Shown here piece by piece: positions 26,392 to 35,225 of a DNA stretch of 64,000 bases (positions are counted from its first letter, which is position 1; each line of letters starts with the position of its first letter). The notes below the pieces were generated by a model, which searched no databases, was not told the DNA's origin, and worked only from the letters and a program-made list of their open reading frames with translations. This DNA comes from Chitinolyticbacter albus. GTDB taxonomy: Bacteria; Pseudomonadota; Gammaproteobacteria; Burkholderiales; Chitinibacteraceae. Location of the stretch: NCBI RefSeq assembly GCF_024437655.1, contig NZ_JANBVF010000014.1, positions 1 through 64,000 on the forward strand. Reading direction: 5' to 3'. The position numbers were made by a program, and so were the translations under genes.

Positions 26392-27729
26392 TTACTTTTG
26401 TTTCCAGAGGGCGGGCACTACCTCCGGCGTCCAGCCACCGCCCACCGGAGCAGTATGGGCGATCAGGCAGCTGTATTGCCTGCCGTTGTAACTGACGCAC
26501 TCACCGATCGAGTAGGCGCGGCCTTCCTGCCAGGCGCTGCAGCCGGCGACCGGCGTGGGTGTCGGTCGCGGCGTGGGTTGCGCGGTGGGCACCATGGTCG
26601 GCGCCGGTGTCGGCGCCTTGGTCGGTTGCGGGGTAGGCGCGGTGGTCGGCGTGCTTGCGTTGCCGCAAACGCCTACATCCTTCCATACGCCCCAGGCACC
26701 CGATTGCGCCGGGTTGTCGCCCTGAGTCCACCAGCGGGCTTCGTAGAGCCGCCCGCCGTAGCTGGCACGCTGGCCACCGGTATAGACGGCGCTGGCGCTC
26801 CAAGCCGCAACGGCGCAACCGGCTACCGGCGTCGGCGTGGCCACCACGGGCGTCGGGTTGGTGGTCGGCACCACTGTGGGCTTGGGCGTGGGCAAGGAGG
26901 TCGGTTTGGGCGTGGGCAGCGGCGTCGGGGTCGGCCCGTTGCCGTAGGGCTGGTAGCTAAAGCCCGTGAGCACCACTTCGGCTTCCTGGCCGTTGGCCGG
27001 GGCCTTGCCCTCGAACTGCCAGAAATTGATCAGGAATTGCTGCTGCTTCTGCGACACGCAGCGACTGGCATCGTTGTTCGGGCACTTGTAGCGGCGCAGC
27101 CAGTTGTTCGGGTCTTCCGCCTTGGGGAACTGCCAGCGCAGGAACTCGCCGCCGTTGTCGCTCACGCCGACATGACCGTTCAGCGCCTGGTAGGTGATGC
27201 CGGACGACAGCCAGGTGAAGCGATGGGTGGTGCGATCGGTGCTCAAAGCATCGTTGGAGCCGGCCCAGCTCGCTTCGATGCCGACTTCGTTCGGGTAGAC
27301 CGTGTAGTTGAGCCAGGGGTAGGTATCGTTGCCCCAGCGAGCGAATTCGATGTCGATCTCGTGCGTGGCGTTGGGGCCGACGTCGGCGCTGGGATAAGTG
27401 AAGAAGCCGAACACCGTGTTGCGATCGAGCTGATCCGGGCGGCCCAGCATCTGGAACTGGTAGGTGCCGAAACCGACCCGCGCCGGGTTCAGCAACTGCA
27501 CCTCGGCCGAGCTCCAGCTGCCGTTGCGATTGGCGATCTTCAGGTGCAGGTAGCCGCTGGCGTCGACCCAGGCGTTGTTTTCATCCCAGTTGTTGGGGCC
27601 AGGGCCGCCGCCGCCGGCGCGCACGTTCCAGTCGTAGCCGGCCCAGCGCAGTGTCTTGGCTTCGACACTGATCAGCATTAGTGCCAGAGGCAATGCCGCC
27701 AGCGCTGCGATCCTTGTTGCGTGTTTCAT
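26392..27729 (-). CDS. Secreted GH16 glycoside hydrolase with two CBM5/12 chitin-binding modules
   Basis: A 445-residue secreted protein: signal peptide (1-24), a GH16 beta-jellyroll (about 25-263) with the catalytic motif HEIDIEF (Glu124 nucleophile, Asp126, Glu128 acid/base), a Pro-Thr linker, a CBM5/12-like module (CAVAAWSASAVYTGG..YEARWWTQGDNP..WGVWKDVGVC), a second Pro-Thr linker, and a C-terminal ChtBD3 module (AWQEGRAYSIGECVSYNGRQYSCLIAHTA..WTPEVVPALW). GH16 members cleave beta-1,3/1,4-glucans, agar, carrageenan, or transfer chitin-glucan links; the substrate here is unknown, but the binding modules point to chitin-containing material. It lies 140 bases downstream of the GH18 chitinase on the same strand and ends at a strong terminator. 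Confidence 0.88.
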   Translation of the reverse strand: MKHATRIAALAALPLALMLISVEAKTLRWAGYDWNVRAGGGGPGPNNWDENNAWVDASGYLHLKIANRNGSWSSAEVQLLNPARVGFGTYQFQMLGRPDQLDRNTVFGFFTYPSADVGPNATHEIDIEFARWGNDTYPWLNYTVYPNEVGIEASWAGSNDALSTDRTTHRFTWLSSGITYQALNGHVGVSDNGGEFLRWQFPKAEDPNNWLRRYKCPNNDASRCVSQKQQQFLINFWQFEGKAPANGQEAEVVLTGFSYQPYGNGPTPTPLPTPKPTSLPTPKPTVVPTTNPTPVVATPTPVAGCAVAAWSASAVYTGGQRASYGGRLYEARWWTQGDNPAQSGAWGVWKDVGVCGNASTPTTAPTPQPTKAPTPAPTMVPTAQPTPRPTPTPVAGCSAWQEGRAYSIGECVSYNGRQYSCLIAHTAPVGGGWTPEVVPALWKQK

Positions 27730-27830
27730 TCCATCCTCCGGTTCTCTGTTATTTGGCTGTGCGGGCTACCCGCCCGCCGGGCCACCAGGGCCTTGCTGCG
27801 CCTGTTTGGGGGGTGGGCCCGAAACGGCGA

Positions 27831-27852
27831 CGCCCCGACCGGAGTCGGGGCG
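27831..27852 (-). terminator. Hairpin after the chitinase gene
   Basis: A 9-bp stem CGCCCCGAC/GTCGGGGCG with a CGGA loop lies 18 bases beyond the chitinase stop. It lacks a proper T run on the minus strand, so partial termination or RNA stabilisation is as likely as full termination. Confidence 0.55.
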
Positions 27853-27869
27853 ATGTGCGATGTGCGTGG

Positions 27870-29060
27870 TTAGCGCAGATTGCTGGTCAATGTGTGCAGC
27901 AGCGAGTGCTCGGCATCATCCTGCGTCAGCTCCCAGATCATCACGCCACCGAGTTGCTGCGCCTTGACGAAGTCCGCCTTGACCTTGAGCGATTGCGGAT
28001 CGTCATAGCTGAGGAATTCCTTGCGCTCGGCGCTGTAGAGGTAGGGCGCGTCGCCGTGTTCCTTGCTGCGGAACGATTTCCAGCCCGGCTTGCCGAGAAT
28101 CTGCGCCTTCATGTCGGCGTAGGTGATGGTGCCCGGATCGGGCTGGTCCTTGAGGCCCGGCCCCTTGGATGATTGGCCAAGGCCATCGCCATTGGGGCCA
28201 GGTGGCACCTCGGCCTGAGCGCGGGCGTAGAACGGTACGCCCAGCACCAGCTGCGACGGCTTGAAGCCCTGGTTCAGGAAGTACTGCACGCCGGCTGCGC
28301 CGTTGAGTATGCCGCTGTCCGGATCGGACTTGATCGGGTAGAGCGTGGCGTGCAGGCCGGCCACCTTGCTCCAGGCGCCGTAGATGTCGTAGCTCATCAG
28401 GTAGACGCGATCGAGCAGCGGCACCGCGCCCTTGAGCTGGTAGCCCGACAGCACCCAGCCGCCGTTCAGGTTGGGAATGGCGGCAGTCAGCATGTAGCGC
28501 TGGCCATCCTTGGCGCCCTGGGCGTCGAGCGCCGTGCGCAGTGCCTGCAGCAGCTTCACCCAGTTGTCGCGGTCGGCTTCGGAGGCATCGGCCGCGTAGT
28601 CGCCGCCGGTGACCGGGTGTTCCCAGTCCAGATCCAATCCCTGGCAATCGTATTCGCGCATGATGGCGACCGAGGTGCTGGCGAGCTTGGCGCGGCCGGC
28701 TTCGGTCTGCGCCACCTTGGCGATGTTGCGTGAGCCGGTCCAGCCACCGATCGCCCACTGGCAGGCCAGCTTGGGATTGGCCTTGCGCGCCTTGGCAAAG
28801 GCCTGCTTCCAGGTCTGTGCCACGGGCTTGCTGGCATCGGCGACGAAGCCCGTGCCATCGGGCTTTACCTCGATGAAGGAGTACACGCCGACGCTGAGCT
28901 CGTGCAGCACGTCGGCGGCGCGGGCGCGCGCCTCGTCCGATTGCCAGTTGGGCAGGTAAGACACGAGCTGGTAGCTGTTGGCGGGGGCGGGTGCCTGCTG
29001 GGCGGTGCTGGCGCAGGCGGCGACGAAGGGCAGCAACAACAATGAAAGGCGACGCGACAT
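27870..29060 (-). CDS. GH18 chitinase, lipoprotein
   Basis: A 396-residue GH18 TIM-barrel enzyme. The start at 29060 has GAGGAG. A lipobox (FVAAC, Cys16) predicts a lipid-anchored protein in the outer membrane or periplasm. The SxGG-type strand reads QWAIGGWTGS, the catalytic strand reads CQGLDLDWEHP (Asp143, Asp145, Glu147 acid), and YLMSYDIYGAW holds the Met-Tyr-Asp motif near the substrate. The first Asp of the usual DGxDxDxE is Gln140. There is no chitin-binding module. Lipid anchoring suggests cleavage of chitooligosaccharides at the cell surface or in the periplasm. It is divergent from an AraC gene that probably controls it. Confidence 0.92.
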   Translation of the reverse strand: MSRRLSLLLLPFVAACASTAQQAPAPANSYQLVSYLPNWQSDEARARAADVLHELSVGVYSFIEVKPDGTGFVADASKPVAQTWKQAFAKARKANPKLACQWAIGGWTGSRNIAKVAQTEAGRAKLASTSVAIMREYDCQGLDLDWEHPVTGGDYAADASEADRDNWVKLLQALRTALDAQGAKDGQRYMLTAAIPNLNGGWVLSGYQLKGAVPLLDRVYLMSYDIYGAWSKVAGLHATLYPIKSDPDSGILNGAAGVQYFLNQGFKPSQLVLGVPFYARAQAEVPPGPNGDGLGQSSKGPGLKDQPDPGTITYADMKAQILGKPGWKSFRSKEHGDAPYLYSAERKEFLSYDDPQSLKVKADFVKAQQLGGVMIWELTQDDAEHSLLHTLTSNLR

Positions 29061-29111
29061 CGGTGACTCCTCGTTATGGGACTTGTTCGAGGCAGACAGT
29101 AAGCGATTGAG

Positions 29112-29126
29112 CATTCCGCTGGAATG
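29112..29126. promoter_or_regulatory. Palindrome in the chitinase/AraC divergent promoter
   Basis: CATTCC and GGAATG flank GCT, a perfect 15-base dyad midway in the 112-base region between the two start codons. It is the best candidate operator for control of the chitinase-GH16 genes. AraC proteins usually prefer direct repeats, so another regulator could bind it. Confidence 0.5.
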
Positions 29127-29172
29127 TCGCAATCTGATGGTCATTTTTGTCCAAATCCAGCACGAGGGCGTC

Positions 29173-30057
29173 ATGTCGACGATCTATCAGGAAATGTTCG
29201 ATGTCGGCGAGCAAGCCTGGCAAAAATCGGTGGGCTCGCGCATCTTCCACCACCCGCATCTGCGCGCGCTGGTGGACCATGACCTGCTGTTGGTCGGGCA
29301 TTCCGACGCACGGGGCAAATTGCAGGTCGAGCGTATCGGCGCCCCGTTTCATGTGGTGCTGGTCGGGGTGGAAGGCGAGGGCGAGGTGATCGACGGCGAC
29401 AAGCGCCTGCCGGTCTCCCCTGGCCAGATGGCGGTGCTGCCGGCATTGGGGCATCGTGGTTTTCGCCTCACTGGCGCGCATTGGCGCATGGCCTGGTTCC
29501 TGGTCAACGACACGCCGCGCTGGTCCATGCTGGCGGGCAGCCAGGCCAGCGTGCGACCCATACTGCACGGCGACAGCCTGTATCACGCGGTGGCGCTGCT
29601 GTGCGAGGAAGTGAAAATCGCGCACGGCAGCCACGCAGGTCCCGCGCTATTGCTGGTGGTCGATCTGCTCAATCGCATGCTGGCCAGCACCGAGGCGGGC
29701 GATGCGGTGAAGGCGCGGCTGGAAGCGCTATTCGATCAGGTCAGGCGCGATCCGGCGGCCGAATGGCGGGTGGAGACGCTGGCTGCCGAATATGGCGTGA
29801 GCCCGGCGCATCTGCAGCGGCTGTGCGTGCGCCATCTGGGCGCCGCGCCACAACAGTTGATCATCGCCCGCCGCATGGCGCGGGCGCGCGAGTTGTTGCT
29901 GGCGGGTGCGGGCAATGTCGGTGAAGTGGCGAGCAGCGTGGGTTACCTGGAAATCGCCAGTTTTTCGCGGCGGTTTCGCCAGCACTTCGACATCAATCCC
30001 GGCCAGGTCTTGCAGGAGCTCAAGCGGGCGCCGCGCGAGATCGGCGAGCCAAGCTGA
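29173..30057 (+). CDS. AraC/XylS-family transcriptional regulator
   Basis: A 294-residue regulator starting at ATG 29173 (GAGG upstream). The N-terminal 160 residues form a cupin-like sensing domain (FHVVLVGVEGEGEVIDGDKRLPVSPGQMAVLPALGHRGFRLT), and the C-terminal 100 residues contain two helix-turn-helix units (VETLAAEYGVSPAHLQRLCVRHLGAAPQQLIIARRMARARELL and VGEVASSVGYLEIASFSRRFRQHFDINPGQVLQE). It is divergent from the chitinase gene with a palindrome between them, so it likely responds to a chitin breakdown sugar; the ligand is inferred. Confidence 0.9.
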   Translation: MSTIYQEMFDVGEQAWQKSVGSRIFHHPHLRALVDHDLLLVGHSDARGKLQVERIGAPFHVVLVGVEGEGEVIDGDKRLPVSPGQMAVLPALGHRGFRLTGAHWRMAWFLVNDTPRWSMLAGSQASVRPILHGDSLYHAVALLCEEVKIAHGSHAGPALLLVVDLLNRMLASTEAGDAVKARLEALFDQVRRDPAAEWRVETLAAEYGVSPAHLQRLCVRHLGAAPQQLIIARRMARARELLLAGAGNVGEVASSVGYLEIASFSRRFRQHFDINPGQVLQELKRAPREIGEPS

Positions 30058-30122
30058 GCCGCGAGTTCGCGCTGACCCGCGAATCTGACGATAATCGAAC
30101 CTTACCTTCCCCGCGCGACACC

Positions 30123-31208
30123 ATGATTCCAACTCCCGCAATCTGCTGTGCCCTGCTCGCGCTTGTGCTCACGACGGTCCATGCCAGTGAAACCGTGTTC
30201 CTGCCCGGCCCCAAGGGGGCGGCGCAGGTCGACGTGCTGTACGTGAACCGCAGCGACGTCCCCGAGGTGGTGACGCCGACCGCCACGCTGACCTGCCCGG
30301 GGTCGCGCGCCTGCCAGTTGCAGGGGGATGCCGAGCCGTTTGAGCTGGCGCCGGCCTCGGCGCGCTTGCTGCGTTATGCGGTGCCGGAGACACCCGCCGA
30401 GGTAGCAGCCGTCGCCACGGCGCCTGCCGCGATCGATCCCGAGCACGAAACAGTGCAAGCTGCGGAATCGCAGATCCAGAACACTGCGCTTCAAAACTTT
30501 GCCGGGGCGCGTTTCGCGCCGCACGAGCCGATGTATTTCCTGTTCAACGGCAATGGCGAGGACGCGCGGTTCCAGTTCAGCTTCCGTTACCAGATCTTCG
30601 ATCCCGACAGTGTCATCGCCCAGCGCTACCCCTGGCTTGGGGGACTGCGCTTTGCCTATACCCAGACGTCGCTGTGGGATCTGAGCGCGGATTCCACGCC
30701 GTTCTACGATACAAGCTACAAGCCTGAGCTGTTTTACGAGCGCGCCAACTTCATCCGGCTGCCTTTTGCCGACCGCTTCGATCTGGCCTTGGGTTTTCGC
30801 CATGAGTCCAACGGCAAGGGCGGTGACGAATCGCGCGACCTGAACCAGCTGTTCCTGACGCCGACGCTGACCTGGGGGGATGTCAATGGCCACCACCTGG
30901 TGTTCTCGCCGGTCTTTGCCGCTTATGTGACCGATATGGACAACAACAAGGACATCGCCGATTACCGCGGTCACGTCGACTGGCGCTTCCGGGCGGGCGA
31001 CGGCCAGGGGCTGACCGTGGGCTCGCTGGCCCGCATCGGCAACAGCGGCAAGGCGGGCGCGCAGGTCGATATCGCCTATCCGCTCAAGGCGCTGACCGGC
31101 CTCGACCTGTTTGCCTACCTGCAGTACTGGAAGGGCTACAGTGAAACGCTGCGCACCTACAACCAGAAGACCGAGGGGTTACGCATCGGCGTGGGGCTGG
31201 TGCGTTGA
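30123..31208 (+). CDS. pldA: Outer membrane phospholipase A with N-terminal extension
   Basis: A 361-residue protein with a signal peptide (MIPTPAICCALLALVLTTVHA). The active-site block GFRHESNGKGGDESRDLNQLF matches outer membrane phospholipase A: His227 and Ser229, and Asn241 at the expected +14 from His. OMPLA is a Ca2+-dependent dimeric barrel that removes phospholipids misplaced in the outer leaflet. The barrel part is about residues 130-361; the preceding 100 residues (VDVLYVNRSDVPEVVTPTATLTCPG..) are an additional domain longer than in E. coli PldA (289 aa). The stop overlaps the ATG of the following hydrolase gene. Confidence 0.92.
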   Translation: MIPTPAICCALLALVLTTVHASETVFLPGPKGAAQVDVLYVNRSDVPEVVTPTATLTCPGSRACQLQGDAEPFELAPASARLLRYAVPETPAEVAAVATAPAAIDPEHETVQAAESQIQNTALQNFAGARFAPHEPMYFLFNGNGEDARFQFSFRYQIFDPDSVIAQRYPWLGGLRFAYTQTSLWDLSADSTPFYDTSYKPELFYERANFIRLPFADRFDLALGFRHESNGKGGDESRDLNQLFLTPTLTWGDVNGHHLVFSPVFAAYVTDMDNNKDIADYRGHVDWRFRAGDGQGLTVGSLARIGNSGKAGAQVDIAYPLKALTGLDLFAYLQYWKGYSETLRTYNQKTEGLRIGVGLVR

Positions 31209-32014
31209 TGGCCCGCGACATCGAGCTCATCCATCGTCCGCCCACCGGCGTGCCGCGGCGCGCGCCGCCGCTTCTGTTCGTGCATGGCGCCTATGTCGGC
31301 GCCTGGTGCTGGGCCGAGACCTTCATGCCTTATTTCTCGGGGCTGGGCTACGACTGCCACGCCCTGAGCTTGTCCGGTCACGCCGGCAGCGCGGGCAGGG
31401 AACGGCTCGACTGGCTGGGATTGTCCGATTACCAGGCCGACCTGGCACAGGCCTGCGCTGGCCTCGCCCAGCCGCCGATCCTGATCGCGCATTCGCTGGG
31501 TGGCCATATCGCCCAGCGCTACGCCCGCGAGGCGCCGTTGGCTGGACTCGCGCTCCTGGCCAGCGTTGCGCCATATGGGCTGGCCGCGTCGTTCGCGTTC
31601 ATGGGGTGGTCCGCGCCGCATTTGCTGCTGGGCCTCAATCGTTTCCAGTGGCACCTGGGGCTGGAAACGCTGGACATGGCGCTGCTGCGCGAGTTGCTAT
31701 TCAGCCCGGAACTGGGGCGAGAGCAGCTCGCGTCCTTTGCCGCGCGGGCGCAACCCGAATCCTCGCTGGCGCTGGCCGAACTGATGATGCCGCACCCGTT
31801 GCTGATGGTGCGCAACCCTGCCGACCTGCCTTGCCTGGTGTTGGGGGTGGAACATGACCGCATCATTCCCCACATCGATGTCCGCAGCACCGCACACGCC
31901 TGGCACGTCGAACCGCAATGGGTGAACGGTGTAGGGCACGCCTTGATGATGGATGCCGGCTGGGAAACGGCGGCAAGCCGTGTGGCCAACTGGTTGATCA
32001 CCGGCTGGGGTTAG
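31208..32014 (+). CDS. Alpha/beta-fold hydrolase
   Basis: A 268-residue serine hydrolase of lysophospholipase/esterase type. Oxyanion region FVHGAYVGAWCW, nucleophile elbow IAHSLGGHIAQ (Ser near 98), acid in VEHDRIIPH, and His in VNGVGHALMMDAGW. No signal peptide, so cytoplasmic. The ATG overlaps the pldA stop by one base (TGATG), so it is translationally coupled to phospholipase A, suggesting a role in handling lysolipids or released acyl products; this is inference. Confidence 0.88.
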   Translation: MARDIELIHRPPTGVPRRAPPLLFVHGAYVGAWCWAETFMPYFSGLGYDCHALSLSGHAGSAGRERLDWLGLSDYQADLAQACAGLAQPPILIAHSLGGHIAQRYAREAPLAGLALLASVAPYGLAASFAFMGWSAPHLLLGLNRFQWHLGLETLDMALLRELLFSPELGREQLASFAARAQPESSLALAELMMPHPLLMVRNPADLPCLVLGVEHDRIIPHIDVRSTAHAWHVEPQWVNGVGHALMMDAGWETAASRVANWLITGWG

Positions 32015-32016
32015 GC

Positions 32017-33540
32017 ATGGCGACTGAAGCGCAGGCGCTCGAGGCCGGTATCGCCGCTTGCCGTGCCGGGGATTTCGGCAAGGCTCGCCATTTGCTCGAA
32101 GCCGCGCTTGCCGTTGCGCCACAGGCGGTGGCGGGCTGGGCGGCGCTCGGTCAGGCGTGCGCGCGGCAGGGCGATCACGCCGCCGCCAGCCGGGCCTTGC
32201 AGCGCGCGATCGCCATCGATCCGCAATCGAGCGCGCTGCGGCTGAACTGGGCCTTTGTGTTGCGCGTGCAAGGGGACGCGCCGGCTGCGCGGCGCGAACT
32301 GCTGGCGATATTGCAGCGCGAGCCGGGCAACGCACTGGCCCACTACAACCTGGGCAACCTGCTGCTCGAGCTGCGCGAGGCGGACGCTGCGGAACAGCAC
32401 TATCAGGCCGCGCTGGCGCACGCGCCTGGCAACACCGAAGCCCGTTACAACCTGGCTTGCCTGTGGCGCGACCGCGGCGACGTGAGCGCCGCACTGGCGC
32501 TCTTGCGCGAGGTACTGGCGCAGGCGCCGCGCCATGCCGGCGCCTGGCACAACCTTGCCGGTTGCCATCGCGCCCTGGGCGACTGGCCAGCGGCCCGCGA
32601 CGGCTATCGGCAGGCATTGACCATCGAGGACAGCGCCCTCAGCCGCTACGCGCTGGCCACGCTGGACCTGCTCGAAGCGCGCTGGCAATCAGGCTGGGCC
32701 GGCTACGAAGCGCGCTGGCAGGCATGCGGCATTGCCGAGCCGGCGATTGCGCTGGAACGCTGGCAAGGCGCCGCCGTTGCGCCGACGGCCCGCCTGTTGA
32801 TCATTGCCGAACAGGGTTTTGGCGATGTGCTGCAGTTCGTGCGCTTCGTGCCTGCGCTGCGTACCCGCTTTGCCCATGTCACTCTGGTTTGCCCCACGCC
32901 GCTATGGCGCTTGCTCGCAGCCAGCCTTGGCGACACGGTCACCGTGCTCGATGCCATTCCAGCGCAGGATGGCTATACGCACTGGTTGCCACTGATGTCG
33001 CTGGCGCGCGCGCTAAAGATCGATGAGGCAGCGCTGGCGGCTTATGCCACACCCTATCTGCGCAGCACGCAGCCGCCAACGCGCTTTGAGACCGGCAGGC
33101 GACGGATCGGCCTGTGCTGGACCGGTAGCACCACCCAGGCGGACAACGCGCGGCGTTCCGTGCCACTGGGCCTCTTGCGCCAGCTTGCCACCGTGCCTGG
33201 GGTGTGCTGGCACAACCTGCAACAGGGCAAGGGGCAGGAAGCGAGCGCCGCCGGCTTCGAGTTGGTCGATGACAGTGGCAGCTGGCGGGATTTCGACGAT
33301 ACCGCGGCTTATATGGCCGGCCTCGATCTGATCCTGACTTCGTGCACCTCGGTGGCGCACCTGGCTGGTGCGCTGGGCAAGCCGGTGTGGCTGATGAGCC
33401 GCTTCGACGCCGATTGGCGCTGGCTGCTGGATCGCGATGACAGCCCGTGGTATCCCAGCCTGCGGCTCTTTCGCCAGCCGCGTCCCGGTGACTGGCCGGC
33501 GGTGGTGGCCGCCGTGGCACAGGCGATAAATGCGCCCTGA
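32017..33540 (+). CDS. TPR-repeat protein with GT41/GT9-like glycosyltransferase domain
   Basis: A 507-residue protein. Residues 1-230 contain about six tetratricopeptide repeats (for example WAALGQACARQGDHAAASRALQRAIAIDPQS, HYNLGNLLLELREADAAEQHYQAALAHAPG). The C-terminal part has a GT-B-like domain with LLIIAEQGFGDVLQFVRFVPALRTRF, GLCWTGSTTQADNARRSVPLGLLRQL and LILTSCTSVAHLAGALGKPVWLMSRFDADWRW, the pattern of bacterial TPR-glycosyltransferases related to heptosyltransferases and O-GlcNAc transferase. Donor and acceptor are unknown. It starts 2 bases after the hydrolase stop codon, completing a three-gene unit. Confidence 0.87.
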   Translation: MATEAQALEAGIAACRAGDFGKARHLLEAALAVAPQAVAGWAALGQACARQGDHAAASRALQRAIAIDPQSSALRLNWAFVLRVQGDAPAARRELLAILQREPGNALAHYNLGNLLLELREADAAEQHYQAALAHAPGNTEARYNLACLWRDRGDVSAALALLREVLAQAPRHAGAWHNLAGCHRALGDWPAARDGYRQALTIEDSALSRYALATLDLLEARWQSGWAGYEARWQACGIAEPAIALERWQGAAVAPTARLLIIAEQGFGDVLQFVRFVPALRTRFAHVTLVCPTPLWRLLAASLGDTVTVLDAIPAQDGYTHWLPLMSLARALKIDEAALAAYATPYLRSTQPPTRFETGRRRIGLCWTGSTTQADNARRSVPLGLLRQLATVPGVCWHNLQQGKGQEASAAGFELVDDSGSWRDFDDTAAYMAGLDLILTSCTSVAHLAGALGKPVWLMSRFDADWRWLLDRDDSPWYPSLRLFRQPRPGDWPAVVAAVAQAINAP

Positions 33541-33547
33541 TTTGGTG

Positions 33548-33565
33548 CGCATTCGATAGAATGCG
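33548..33565. promoter_or_regulatory. Inverted repeat before the HPP-CBS gene
   Basis: CGCATTC and GAATGCG flank GATA as a perfect 7-bp dyad just after the TPR-glycosyltransferase stop. It contains TAGAAT (33557-33562), a possible -10 element 26 bases before the ATG at 33589, so it may be an operator-promoter overlap or a small hairpin. Confidence 0.4.
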
Positions 33566-33588
33566 GCATCCCGTTTCGCCCCATTGCC

Positions 33589-34689
33589 ATGTTTTCTGCC
33601 TCCAGCCGCTGGCCGCGCCGCTTTGCACGCTTTTTCCCGCCACCCGCCCAGGTCGGGCACATGGAACGCTGGCGCGCCGGCGTGTTTGCCGTATTGGGCA
33701 TCTTCATCACCGGTTGGGTGACCCATGGCGTGGTGGGCGGCGACGCGGCACCCTGGCTGGTGGCCTCGATGGGCGCCTCCTCGGTGATCGTGTTCGGCCT
33801 GCCGCATAGCCCCTTGGGTCAACCCTGGCCCTTGGTGGGCGGGCAGGTGATCTCCGCCTTGGTCGGGGTGGCCTGCGCCCGTTACCTGCCTGCAACGTGG
33901 CCGGTGGCCGGCATCGCTGTCGGCGCGGCCATCGTCGCCATGCATTACACACGCAGCCTGCATCCGCCAGGTGGTGCCGCTGCATTGACCGCAGTGATCG
34001 GCGGCGCCAGCGTGCACCAGCTCGGCTTCGGCTTTGCCTTGCTGCCCGTGGGCCTGAATGCCTTGCTGCTGCTGGCCGTTGCCTTGCTCGCCAACAATGC
34101 GGTGCGCGGTCGGCGTTACCCGGCGCAACGCGATACCGAGCGGGCCACCTCGACTGTCACGCGGCTGGCAGAAGAAGACCTGGTTGCCGCGCTGGCCGAG
34201 GCGGGCGAAGTGGTCGATATCACGCCGGAAACGCTGGCCGAGCTCATGGCCGGTGTGCAGCGCCATGCGCTGGGTCGGCGCCCCGGAGCGCCCCGTTGCG
34301 GCGATCTGGCGGTGCCGGTGCCGGCTGTAGTCGGCCCGCAAGCTGCAGTGAGCGACGTCTGGCCGCTGCTATTGAGCCACGGCGACGTTGCGGTCGCGGA
34401 TGATCAGCACCGCTTGCTAGGGCGCGTAGGCTGGCGCGAGCTGTGCGATGCGGGACCTGCCAGCACGCAGGTGGTGGCGGTCGCCGAGGCCATGCTGCGG
34501 CGCGCCTCGGGTGAGCATGTGGTCGTGGTGATGCGGGAAGCCGCTTCGGTGCAGGCACACTTGCCGTGGACCGTGCTGATCCCCATGTTGCAAGAGCATG
34601 CGCTGGTTTACGTGATCGACGATGCGCATAGACTGGTGGGGCAGGTCCGGGCCGCGCAGTTGCTGGAGCCGTCGCTGCGCCGGATGTGA
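33589..34689 (+). CDS. HPP-family membrane protein with CBS domain pair
   Basis: A 366-residue protein. The first 165 residues hold about five membrane helices and the HPP signature ([31 protein letters not shown] and [21 protein letters not shown]). The C-terminal part, after a linker, has two CBS-like repeats ([44 protein letters not shown] and the region ending [18 protein letters not shown]), which in other proteins bind adenine nucleotides. Some HPP proteins are nitrite transporters in cyanobacteria and plastids; for this CBS-fused form the substrate is unknown. Confidence 0.87.
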   Translation: MFSASSRWPRRFARFFPPPAQVGHMERWRAGVFAVLGIFITGWVTHGVVGGDAAPWLVASMGASSVIVFGLPHSPLGQPWPLVGGQVISALVGVACARYLPATWPVAGIAVGAAIVAMHYTRSLHPPGGAAALTAVIGGASVHQLGFGFALLPVGLNALLLLAVALLANNAVRGRRYPAQRDTERATSTVTRLAEEDLVAALAEAGEVVDITPETLAELMAGVQRHALGRRPGAPRCGDLAVPVPAVVGPQAAVSDVWPLLLSHGDVAVADDQHRLLGRVGWRELCDAGPASTQVVAVAEAMLRRASGEHVVVVMREAASVQAHLPWTVLIPMLQEHALVYVIDDAHRLVGQVRAAQLLEPSLRRM

Positions 34690-34705
34690 TAAGGAGTGCA
34701 AATCG

Positions 34706-35104
34706 ATGAGCGACAAGATCGTGAAGAGCGATGCCGAGTGGCGGCAACAGCTGTCGGCTGAGCAATATCGGGTGACCCGCCAGGCGGGTACCGAGCGGCC
34801 CTACACGGGCGAGCACTATCGGCGCAGCGAGACGGGTGACTATCGCTGCATCTGTTGCGGCACGCTGCTCTTTCATTCGGATACCAAGTTCGACGCGGGT
34901 TGTGGCTGGCCCAGCTTCTGGCAGCAGGCCGATGCTGAAGCCATCGTCCGCATTGCCGACTACAGCCACGGCATGGCGCGCGTGGAGGTGCGCTGCGCCC
35001 ATTGCGATGCTCATCTGGGCCATGTCTTCCCCGATGGTCCCGAGCCGACGGGCGAGCGCTATTGCATCAATTCGGTTGCGCTGAATTTCGATCCGGCACG
35101 TTGA
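34706..35104 (+). CDS. msrB: Peptide-methionine (R)-S-oxide reductase
   Basis: A 132-residue enzyme that repairs methionine-R-sulfoxide. Zinc is held by Cys48/Cys51 and Cys97/Cys100, the catalytic Cys is in RYCINSVAL (Cys120), and a resolving Cys66 is in DAGCGWPSF. The start follows AAGGAG. It is 16 bases after the HPP-CBS gene, so they may be cotranscribed. No msrA is next to it. Confidence 0.96.
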   Translation: MSDKIVKSDAEWRQQLSAEQYRVTRQAGTERPYTGEHYRRSETGDYRCICCGTLLFHSDTKFDAGCGWPSFWQQADAEAIVRIADYSHGMARVEVRCAHCDAHLGHVFPDGPEPTGERYCINSVALNFDPAR

Positions 35105-35225
35105 CGGTGGATATGCATGTTTGTGGCGACGTTGACCACCGATTTTGATGTGATCGATACCACAAGCCGAATGTGGGTGTTATTCTCTGGCCCTGCAGAT
35201 GTGAAGCAAACCTAGGGGGACCACC

